Source: Anaerolineales bacterium UBA5195
GTDB taxonomy: Bacteria > Chloroflexota > Anaerolineae > Anaerolineales > Villigracilaceae
Direction of reading: 5' to 3'
DNA: 14,693 bases
NCBI GenBank assembly: GCA_002412925.1
Contig: DHVZ01000102.1
Location: forward strand, 1-14,693
In this document: in pieces, positions 1 to 5,761 of the stretch
Layout of the letters: each line of letters begins with the position of its first letter
How positions within the stretch are numbered: position 1 is the stretch's first letter
Program-made: the position numbers and the translations under genes
The notes under the pieces: model-generated
The model's input: only the letters and a program-made list of their open reading frames with translations
Database searches by the model: none
Told to the model about the DNA's origin: nothing

Positions 1-145
1 CCGATGGCTTTCAGCACGTTCGCTTCGCCCAATTTCGCGCCGACCGCGCGGAACAATTTCAAGGCTTCGTGGTAACTGGTCAGCGCCGCGTCCATTTCTT
101 TGCGGAACTGCTGCACGTCGCCGATGGCTTTCAGCACGTTCGCTT
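1..145 (-). repeat. Start of a 120-bp (40-residue) tandem TPR-coding repeat
   Basis: Bases 1-25 and 121-145 are identical, exactly 120 bases apart, and both encode ANVLKAIG in the NB-ARC protein frame. The single complete unit runs from ANVLKAIGDVQQF through LFRAVGAKLGE. The array presumably continues beyond the left edge. Near-identical DNA in a coding repeat points to recent duplication or gene conversion. Confidence 0.75.
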
Positions 146-1754
146 TTAATCGATCGTCTGGAAGACCCAGCTGCAGGCAGGCCTCCAGCCAGGCTTTCCA
201 GGATGACCAGTCTTCGGTAAAACTGACGTAAAACCAGTTGCGGCTCTGGGTTGCGAGCCGGGCGAGCAAGGCGGCATTCTTTTGGCCGCGCGCCCATTCA
301 CAGGAGCGCAGCAGGTTGGCGCGCTCTGCAGCCACCTGTGGTGCGGTGCTTTGATCGTCTGTAAAGTATTCGCTAAAAAGCTTGACAAGCCATTCAGCCA
401 GGGCAGCCCGGACGAGGCTTTCCTCTCCGCTGGTAATTAGTTTGGCTGCGGCATATTCATTCAGCAAATCATGCAATCGATAGCGTTCAAGCTCTTCAGC
501 CTCCAGCGGCACAACTTTAACCAGCGATAAATTGATCAAACGGGATAACACGCCGCGCACCGCTTCGGGCTCCAGTTCCCAGAGGGCCGCGAGAGTTTCG
601 ACTGAAAAACCACTGGGGGCAAAAGCGCTCAGGGCGCGAAAACGCTGCTGGTCGGCGGCGTTCAGGTCAGCATAACTATTGTCGAAAATCTTGGTCATGT
701 CCCAGCGCGCATCGCCATCCATGACCAGTTCGCTGAAACGCGCCTGGGCCAGCTCAAAATAGCGCCGGACAGGGTTTTTCACGCCCTGCATCTGGCGAAT
801 CCGCCGGGCGGCGATTTCGAGCGCCAGCGGGTTACCCGCGCAGCGCTGGTAAAGTTTTTCAGCGGCATCGCTTTCGGCGGTCACCGCTTCTGTGCCCAGG
901 ATGGCTTCGAGCAGTTCCCGGGCTTGCTCCGGTGTCAAATGATCGAGTTCGAAGGTTTTGTTGACCCCGCCAATCTGCTGGATGCGGCTGGTGATCAGCG
1001 CGGCGCAGGGTTTGGGCGGCAGGAAATCGGCCAATCCTTCCAGCGCTGCCTGGCGTAAATCATCCAGAATCACCAGCAAGCGGCGGTTCTGCAAATAATA
1101 ACAAAGCTCGGTCTTTTGCTGCTCGTAAGGCGCGCCCGGCTGGGTCTGGACGCCGCATTTGATCAGCATTTCGGCCACCACTTGCGGCGGGGTTTTCTCG
1201 CCGATATCCACCCATAAAATATCATCAAAATGCCCTTTGAGTTTTTCGGCGGCATGTTTGGCCAGTTCAGTCTTGCCCAAGCCGCCGGGTGCGTGCAGGC
1301 CGACAACCGCGCCAACCCCATTGCCCGCGCACAGGAAGCTTTCCACCTCGGTTTCGATCTTGCCCCGCTGAACATATGTCACCGCTTTGACGGGTGGGAT
1401 GGCGCCGAGGCTGTCGTGCGTTTCGGGCAGAGCGGGCGGCATGTGAATATGTTTGTCGCCTTCCACATAGTCGCCATCTTTCACCTGAATATTTCGTCCG
1501 TGAGGCCCGGTCGCAATCTGCGGCTGTTCACCGGTTGGGCTGATATTCGTCGCAGGGGCGGGGTTGTCTTTTTTGAACAAATCCAACCAGCCCTTGAGGC
1601 TCGCGCCTGCTCCGAGCAGAAAGGCAAAAATCTGCCCGGCGGCCAGCAAAACGCCGCCTTCTTCGGGCGGTTCCAGCCAGAAATAGAGCGCCGCGCCCAG
1701 CAAAGCCAGCCCGGCGGCAACCAGAATGAGTGCAATGACCTTTTTCTTACTCAT
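1..1754 (-). CDS. Membrane-anchored NB-ARC (STAND) NTPase with C-terminal TPR repeats, 3' end beyond the window
   Basis: The frame is open from ATG 1754 to the left edge without a stop (584 residues visible). GGGGAGG lies five bases before the ATG, which fixes the start. Two hydrophobic helices (about residues 6-25 and 34-56) with Lys-rich flanks on both outer sides predict a membrane hairpin with both ends in the cytoplasm. A short segment, QVKDGDYVEGDKHI (about 90-103), leads to the NTPase. NB-ARC motifs follow in order: Walker A GLHAPGGLGKT (152-162), Walker B LLVILDD (226-232), ALITSR (about 253-258), GNPLAL (about 307-312) and the MHD-like LHDLL (427-431). From about residue 540, TPR-like 40-residue units begin. 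Such proteins are ATP-dependent molecular switches in which the TPRs usually sense a ligand; the ligand and output here are unknown. It is probably cotranscribed with the membrane protein upstream. Family assignment is firm; a signalling or defence role is inference. Confidence 0.9.
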   Translation of the reverse strand, partial: MSKKKVIALILVAAGLALLGAALYFWLEPPEEGGVLLAAGQIFAFLLGAGASLKGWLDLFKKDNPAPATNISPTGEQPQIATGPHGRNIQVKDGDYVEGDKHIHMPPALPETHDSLGAIPPVKAVTYVQRGKIETEVESFLCAGNGVGAVVGLHAPGGLGKTELAKHAAEKLKGHFDDILWVDIGEKTPPQVVAEMLIKCGVQTQPGAPYEQQKTELCYYLQNRRLLVILDDLRQAALEGLADFLPPKPCAALITSRIQQIGGVNKTFELDHLTPEQARELLEAILGTEAVTAESDAAEKLYQRCAGNPLALEIAARRIRQMQGVKNPVRRYFELAQARFSELVMDGDARWDMTKIFDNSYADLNAADQQRFRALSAFAPSGFSVETLAALWELEPEAVRGVLSRLINLSLVKVVPLEAEELERYRLHDLLNEYAAAKLITSGEESLVRAALAEWLVKLFSEYFTDDQSTAPQVAAERANLLRSCEWARGQKNAALLARLATQSRNWFYVSFTEDWSSWKAWLEACLQLGLPDDRLKANVLKAIGDVQQFRKEMDAALTSYHEALKLFRAVGAKLGEANVLKAI

Positions 1755-1794
1755 CAAAACCTCCCCTTTTCACCCTTGGTCGTTGAACAGGCTA

Positions 1795-2394
1795 TCAATT
1801 TTGATTCGTCAGAAACACTAACGCCGTGGCTGTCACGCAGGCCGGTAAAAAGCCCAGGGTAAATAGTCCGAATTGCCCAATTGAATTGCCTGTGGTGATC
1901 AAAGCCAACAAACCCCAGCCCGCCAGGTTGGCTCCAATCCACCAGCCTGAGCGAGGCAGGTGCGGTCGCAGCACCGGCCACTGCGCCAAACCGATCGAGA
2001 ACCCCATGACGCTGAAGATCAAAATAATATTATTGGTGATAATTTCCAGGCCAAGCCAGCCGGGAATCAGCAGGATAAACGCCCCCAGGAGCCAGCCGCC
2101 GGTCGTCGCCAAGACCCACCAGCCCATCCGGGGCAGATAGCAGCGCAGCAGCCCAAACTGAATTCCCCCTGTCAAAAGACCCGCAAGCGGAACAAAGGGG
2201 TATAACCCCAAATAATCTTCGGTGATATGTTGCACCCCGTTCACAACCAGGTAGTCACCTACAAAATGCGTGATGATCCGCAGGCTGAGAAGATCGAGCA
2301 GGTAAGCCAGCGGGATGCAGACACACGTCAAAATGATCCAGGCGGGATAAAAGAACCATTCAGGTCTTTTGTGAAGCGCGATCGAGATTTTCAT
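1795..2394 (-). CDS. Hypothetical integral membrane protein with duplicated QW/LR-LPR-GWW segments
   Basis: 199 residues from ATG 2394, five to six predicted membrane helices (first about 13-36). The function is not recognised. Two similar segments occur: residues 76-104, with IQFGLLRCYLPRMGWW, and 134-163, with LAQWPVLRPHLPRSGWW. Each is a short amphipathic stretch followed by a helix, so the protein looks like an internal duplication. Similar QW..LR repeat membrane proteins are, from memory, common in Chloroflexota and cyanobacteria and remain uncharacterised. The start was chosen because AGGG lies just upstream and the first helix begins soon after. An in-frame GTG at 2544 would add 50 residues, but these translate a dispersed repeat and look non-coding. 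The stop is 40 bases before the NB-ARC gene start, suggesting one operon. Confidence 0.75.
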   Translation of the reverse strand: MKISIALHKRPEWFFYPAWIILTCVCIPLAYLLDLLSLRIITHFVGDYLVVNGVQHITEDYLGLYPFVPLAGLLTGGIQFGLLRCYLPRMGWWVLATTGGWLLGAFILLIPGWLGLEIITNNIILIFSVMGFSIGLAQWPVLRPHLPRSGWWIGANLAGWGLLALITTGNSIGQFGLFTLGFLPACVTATALVFLTNQN

Positions 2395-2439
2395 TACCCT
2401 GATTCTGCTCCAAAAACTCTTCCTGAAATCACAGGTTTG

Positions 2440-2508
2440 ATGCCCTCGCGAGGAGGGTTGAGTAGGCGAGGTTCTTTCGCCGTATCGAAACCCGACGAAG
2501 CAATCTCC
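2440..2508. repeat. Candidate dispersed intergenic repeat
   Basis: On the minus strand this reads from GGAGATTGCTTCGTCGGG to CCCTCCTCGCGAGGGCATC. It contains the perfect palindrome CCTCGCGAGG (2444-2453) and a 5-bp hairpin GGCGA/TCGCC (2465-2481). From memory, similar 'GAGATTGCTTCG...' elements are scattered through intergenic regions of environmental bacterial genomes. It sits in the leader of the membrane protein gene. Only one copy is present in this window, so repeat status is inferred. Confidence 0.45.
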
Positions 2509-2563
2509 AGTCAAAGGCTTCACATTGTCGAGCAGTATTGTCACATTAAGCTCTGCTCTACTG

Positions 2564-2591
2564 ATTTTAGCATAGGGCTGATTGAATCCAA
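2564..2591 (-). promoter_or_regulatory. Probable promoter for the membrane protein/NB-ARC genes
   Basis: On the minus strand TTGGAT (2591-2586) is followed after 16 bases by an extended -10, TGC plus TAAAAT (2572-2564). Transcription would start near 2557, giving a leader of about 160 bases to the ATG at 2394. Pattern match only. Confidence 0.45.
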
Positions 2592-2649
2592 GATCAGGAT
2601 TTTCACCAAAATGTCGCTGTGAGCCGCTCTTTGGCCTGGGCGGATTTTA

Positions 2650-2676
2650 TGGTAAAAATAGAGGGGAATTATTTGG
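2650..2676 (+). promoter_or_regulatory. Possible extended -10 and ribosome binding site of the hydrolase gene
   Basis: TGGTAAAAAT (2650-2659) resembles an extended -10 box. TTGGAGG near 2673-2679 gives a well-spaced Shine-Dalgarno for ATG 2685. No convincing -35 is visible. The rest of the 290-base divergent gap (2395-2684) holds the minus-strand promoter and the dispersed repeat and no other gene. Confidence 0.35.
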
Positions 2677-2684
2677 AGGCGTAA

Positions 2685-3515
2685 ATGGAAAAAACGTTCA
2701 GCATCAAGAGTAAACAGATTGCCTGCACGCTGGCGGGGGATCCGCAAAACCCGGCTGTGATCCTGATCCATGGCTGGTGTTCGCACCGGGGCGTCTGGCA
2801 GCAGACCCTGGCGGCGCTGGAGGAAAAGTATTTTTGCGTGGCGCTGGATTTGCTCGGCTTTGGGGCCAGCGACAAACCCGAGGGCAGTGATTACAGCCTG
2901 TCGATGCAGGCCCAGCGCGTCCTGCTGCTGGCCGACCAGCTCGGGCTGAAGACCTTCTCCCTGATTGGGCATTCGATGGGCGGGCAGATCGCCATGTATC
3001 TCGCGGCAGTGCTGGCCCCCCGGCGGGTTGAGAAGCTGGTCGTCGTCGGCGGCGTGGTGACCGGAAAACTTGCCGACCGGGTGGAAAAAACCAGCCTGCC
3101 TTTCATCAGGAACGCGCGCAAAATGCCCTGGCTCTACGGGTTGGCCAATGCGCTGGTTAATTTCCGTCCCCTGGCAAAGAGCCTTTTCAAGACCTGGTTC
3201 TATAATTTCAACAGCCTGCCTTTTGAAGCCTGGGAAGCCGACCGCCGGAACGCGCTCAACCCTGCCGGGGCGGTCTCGGCGGATGAAACTGGTAAAGCCA
3301 TCCACGCCCTGGATTTGACCCAGCACCTACGCAAAATCCAGGCGAAGACCCTGCTGATTTACGGCAAGCAGGATGCCGTCGTCCCTGAAGACCAGGCCCT
3401 GCTGGCCCAAACCCTGATCCCCGATAACGACCTGGCCCTGATCGAGAAATGCGGCCACTTCCCGATGTACGAAAAGAAAACCCAGTTCCTGAAGGCGCTG
3501 GCGTTAATCCTTTAA
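2685..3515 (+). CDS. Alpha/beta hydrolase
   Basis: 276 residues, the usual length for a single-domain alpha/beta hydrolase, with no signal peptide, so cytoplasmic. Diagnostic parts: oxyanion-hole HG (29-30) in ILIHGWCSHRGVW, DLLGFGASDKP (55-65), nucleophile elbow GHSMGG (95-100, Ser97), acid YGKQDAVVP (226-234, Asp230) and catalytic His258 in KCGHFPMYEK. The triad and lid region (about 130-185) are intact. The substrate cannot be read from sequence; relatives include esterases, C-C bond hydrolases and haloperoxidase-like enzymes. A GGAGG lies about six bases before the ATG. The gene stands alone, diverging from the membrane protein gene and converging on the kinase gene, and ends before a strong terminator. 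Confidence 0.9.
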   Translation: MEKTFSIKSKQIACTLAGDPQNPAVILIHGWCSHRGVWQQTLAALEEKYFCVALDLLGFGASDKPEGSDYSLSMQAQRVLLLADQLGLKTFSLIGHSMGGQIAMYLAAVLAPRRVEKLVVVGGVVTGKLADRVEKTSLPFIRNARKMPWLYGLANALVNFRPLAKSLFKTWFYNFNSLPFEAWEADRRNALNPAGAVSADETGKAIHALDLTQHLRKIQAKTLLIYGKQDAVVPEDQALLAQTLIPDNDLALIEKCGHFPMYEKKTQFLKALALIL

Positions 3516-3522
3516 GGGTAGT

Positions 3523-3540
3523 GCGCGTTCTCCAACGCGC
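3523..3540. repeat. Small perfect hairpin GCGCGTT/AACGCGC
   Basis: A 7-bp perfect inverted repeat with a 4-base loop (CTCC), eight bases after the hydrolase stop. No T-run follows, so it is not itself a terminator; it may stabilise the mRNA 3' end. Confidence 0.4.
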
Positions 3541-3557
3541 TCAACGCGGTGAATTTG

Positions 3558-3601
3558 CCTGTCCCGTCCCAGTTTTTCCTGCTGGGACGGGACAGGTTTT
3601 T
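3558..3601 (+). terminator. Strong intrinsic terminator after the hydrolase gene
   Basis: CCTGTCCCGTCCCAG (3558-3572) pairs perfectly over 15 bp with CTGGGACGGGACAGG (3582-3596) around a 9-base loop, followed by TTTTT (3597-3601). On the plus strand it ends the hydrolase transcript. It lies between convergent genes and may also slow transcription from the kinase side, although no good T-run follows on that strand. Confidence 0.85.
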
Positions 3602-3620
3602 GATCCTGGCAGGCCCAGGC

Positions 3621-4646
3621 TTACCGCATGTTTTTCTGCTTTTGCCAGAGCGCCCGGTCGCGTTCATCCTCTGCGTCGAGCAGGCGCGGGTGGATTTCGG
3701 GAGCCAGGCGGTGGCCATGCTTCGTCCACAGATCGGCAGCAATTTGGCGCGGATGGGAGCCGATCCCCTGCTTGGCGAAATACTCGCAGACGCGGGTCAC
3801 GTCGCGCACGAAAATGCTGAACGCATTTCGGTTGGTTTTCGGCGAGACCACCTGGGGGAAATCGATCAGGGTGATCTCCCCTTCCCAGTACAGGATGTTG
3901 TAAGCCGAAAGGTCGCCATGGATGCGCTCATTGGCGAGCAGAAGGTCGATATTTTGCAGGACGCGCCCGAACAGGTTCTGCGCCTCGCCGTGCTCGAGCG
4001 AGATTTCGCTCAGGGTTGGGGCGCAGCCCGTCTCGTCGCCAACAAAATCCATCAGGATGGCGTTATGCGCCATTTCGTAGGGCCGCGGCACATCCGCCCC
4101 GGCGGCGTGCAGGGCCTGCATCGAGGTGAATTCGTAGGCAATCCACGATTGGTGCAGCAGGTTTTTGCCGTAAGCGGTGCGCTGGGCCATGGCGTGCAGC
4201 TTGCCATCATCGAGCACGATCTTGCCCTCGTCATCGAGATTATCGCGGCCTTCGCGGTAGGCGTGGTCGTTCTTCAGGTTGCGCAGCGAGCGCGGGCGGT
4301 AGACTTTTGCAGCGATCAAATCGGCCTCCACCTCCGCCCCGGCTCGGCACAGGTAGACCGAGGCCTCCTTGCCGCCTTTGACACAGCGCAGCACATCTGA
4401 AATCCACTGGTGCTCGTAAAACCCGCCGAGGGAATTGAGCAGCCAGCCTGCTTCGAAGCGGGCGGCCTGGTAAGTGAAGTTGAAGTTGGCGCGCGAATCA
4501 TCCTGCGCGCGCAGGAACGCTTTTTCGCTGGGGGGCAGCAGCTTCGGAATCGGCGGCGGGCCTTTTGGCTTGCGATTTTTATTGACCAGCCTGTGGGTCA
4601 ATTCGTTGTCATCGAGTTCTTCGAAAAACTCAAGATAGGTCTTCAT
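3621..4646 (-). CDS. RIO-family atypical serine kinase/ATPase
   Basis: 341 residues from ATG 4646 (an open frame continues to 4712, but those 22 extra residues overlap a terminator hairpin and look non-coding). Kinase signatures of the RIO1-like group: nucleotide loop GGKEASVY (91-98), lysine Lys114 in AAKVY, catalytic loop HGDLSAYN (243-250; Asp245, Asn250) and metal-binding Asp262 in LIDFPQ. The N-terminal region (about 40-90, PSEKAFLRAQDDSR onward) has the helical character of the winged-helix segment that precedes the RIO domain. Archaeal and eukaryotic RIO proteins act in ribosome maturation; the role of bacterial members is unsettled. All catalytic residues are present, so activity is likely. 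No good Shine-Dalgarno precedes the ATG, and an elaborate leader lies upstream. Confidence 0.88.
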   Translation of the reverse strand: MKTYLEFFEELDDNELTHRLVNKNRKPKGPPPIPKLLPPSEKAFLRAQDDSRANFNFTYQAARFEAGWLLNSLGGFYEHQWISDVLRCVKGGKEASVYLCRAGAEVEADLIAAKVYRPRSLRNLKNDHAYREGRDNLDDEGKIVLDDGKLHAMAQRTAYGKNLLHQSWIAYEFTSMQALHAAGADVPRPYEMAHNAILMDFVGDETGCAPTLSEISLEHGEAQNLFGRVLQNIDLLLANERIHGDLSAYNILYWEGEITLIDFPQVVSPKTNRNAFSIFVRDVTRVCEYFAKQGIGSHPRQIAADLWTKHGHRLAPEIHPRLLDAEDERDRALWQKQKNMR

Positions 4647-4697
4647 AGGGGTAACGGCGTTTTCTCTTCTTGGGTTGGCGGTGCCGTTAAAACAAAA

Positions 4698-4725
4698 CAC
4701 CGCAGAGGTCAATTACCCTGCGGTG
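4698..4725 (-). terminator. Terminator-like hairpin in the kinase leader (proximal)
   Basis: CACCGCAG (4698-4705) and CTGCGGTG (4718-4725) form an 8-bp perfect stem with a 12-base loop. On the minus strand the stem is followed by TTTTGTTTT, so it reads as an intrinsic terminator or attenuator about 50 bases before the RIO kinase start. Confidence 0.65.
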
Positions 4726-4747
4726 ACCAGGTTTGAATCCGGGCCAT

Positions 4748-4783
4748 GCAAACAAAAAACCGCAGGGAGGCGCGCCTGCGGTT
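4748..4783 (-). terminator. Terminator in the kinase leader (distal)
   Basis: AACCGCAGG (4758-4766) pairs with CCTGCGGTT (4775-4783) around GAGGCGCG. On the minus strand the stem is followed by TTTTTTGTTTG. It is a textbook intrinsic terminator, and its stem core CCGCAG/CTGCGG is shared with the neighbouring hairpin. Confidence 0.75.
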
Positions 4784-4805
4784 GGCAAATTAAAGCGAGG
4801 AAGGA

Positions 4806-4871
4806 CTAGAAAGCCAACCCGGCAGGAGGCGCGCAAAACAAACGTTGGGTGAACGCAGATCTGATGCTCAT
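4806..4871 (-). CDS. Possible 21-residue leader peptide
   Basis: ATG 4871 to TAG 4806 encodes MSIRSAFTQRLFCAPPAGLA plus a final Phe. AAAGGAGG (4891-4884) is an excellent Shine-Dalgarno sequence, but its 12-base spacing is long. A promoter-like box lies just upstream and two terminator-like hairpins just downstream. It could be a leader peptide, a small independent gene, or chance. I recognise no family. Confidence 0.3.
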   Translation of the reverse strand: MSIRSAFTQRLFCAPPAGLAF

Positions 4872-4913
4872 TTGATTTTCGAACCTCCTTTCGCAGTTGA
4901 ATGTCGTCAACTA

Positions 4914-4922
4914 ATTTTACCA
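4914..4922 (-). promoter_or_regulatory. Extended -10-like box upstream of the small ORF
   Basis: TGGTAAAAT on the minus strand, about 20 bases after the kinase-like gene stop and about 45 bases before the possible leader peptide. No clear -35 is visible, which extended -10 promoters can tolerate. Confidence 0.4.
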
Positions 4923-4940
4923 CTTTTCGATAGGTTTTCG

Positions 4941-5717
4941 TTATTGGATTTTGACGGGCACAATTGGCTGGGTAATCCCCGGACCTTCAGGTTCGCTGTG
5001 ATCGACTGGCAGCGTGAAGAAAAACGAAGTCCCTTTACCATATTTGCTCTCAAACCAGAGCCTTCCGCCATGAGCCTCAACCAGGTACTTGGCAATTGGC
5101 AGGCCCAGTCCAAACCCGGCGCGCAAGTGATCCGGGTTTTCCAATGCGGTTTGGAAAGGCTCGAAGACCTGGCGAATCTTCTTCGCTTGTATGCCAATCC
5201 CGCTATCCTGAACCTTAAATAAAACCTCCTGCTCCGAGACACTCACGCACAGGCGAATCATGCCCGATTCGGTAAATTTGAAGGCGTTATCGATTAAATT
5301 GACAACGATTTGAGGAAAGCGGTGAGAGTCGACTTTGACGACCGGCAGCTCCTGGGGGATTTCCATCTCGAAAATGATTTCAGGATGCGCAGCAATCAAT
5401 GGTTTGCAACTGGACAGGATCGAATTTAATGGCCTGGACAAATTGACCGTCGAGAAGACCACTGTTTTCTTGTCCATCAGGATTTCAGCCAAATCCTGAA
5501 ACCCGTTGACCTGCTCCAGAACCGGGTGGATCGATTCGAATATTTTAGTGATCCTCTCCTGATCAGAGTCAGGTAGTTGGTGATCGGTGTTATACAGCAA
5601 GGAATATCCGCTTTTTAACGTGTCGAGCAGTGTCAATTTTAAATAGCTCGCCATCCGCAGCATGAAAGCGGTCTGCTGTCGGTAGAGCTGTTCATAATCT
5701 GGATTGCGCTTGGACAT
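4941..5717 (-). CDS. Histidine-kinase-like HATPase protein without the usual phospho-acceptor histidine
   Basis: 258 residues, soluble, with no membrane segment or recognisable sensor domain. The C-terminal HATPase_c domain is complete: N box NLIDNAFKF (140-148), G1 DSGIGI (171-176), F box FEPF (185-188), G2 GFGLGL (201-206) and GKGTSFFF (227-234). The N-terminal region resembles a DHp helix pair, but where HisKA proteins have MSHELRTPL this one has MASYLKLTL (22-30), putting Ser24 at the His position. The only other N-terminal histidines are His46 and His64, outside this motif. ATP binding looks intact while classical autophosphorylation looks doubtful. The start has GAGGG about seven bases upstream. 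It lies 44 bases after the second ABC half-transporter gene, probably in its operon. Confidence 0.82.
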   Translation of the reverse strand: MSKRNPDYEQLYRQQTAFMLRMASYLKLTLLDTLKSGYSLLYNTDHQLPDSDQERITKIFESIHPVLEQVNGFQDLAEILMDKKTVVFSTVNLSRPLNSILSSCKPLIAAHPEIIFEMEIPQELPVVKVDSHRFPQIVVNLIDNAFKFTESGMIRLCVSVSEQEVLFKVQDSGIGIQAKKIRQVFEPFQTALENPDHLRAGFGLGLPIAKYLVEAHGGRLWFESKYGKGTSFFFTLPVDHSEPEGPGITQPIVPVKIQ

Positions 5718-5761
5718 CGCCTACCCTCTATTGAAAATTGCTTCACTAAGCATACAATATT

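Noticed and set aside
1230..1862. A 210-codon plus-strand open frame
   Set aside because: It lies antisense to the NB-ARC gene, whose motifs are unmistakable; the frame has no recognisable domain.
2541..3326. A 261-codon minus-strand open frame
   Set aside because: Antisense to the alpha/beta hydrolase, which has an intact catalytic triad.
3549..4400. A 283-codon plus-strand open frame
   Set aside because: It begins inside the terminator hairpin region and is antisense to the RIO kinase.
4726..4744. tRNA T-arm-like string GGTTTGAATCC
   Set aside because: The conserved C of the T loop is missing and no acceptor, D or anticodon arm can be folded around it on either strand.
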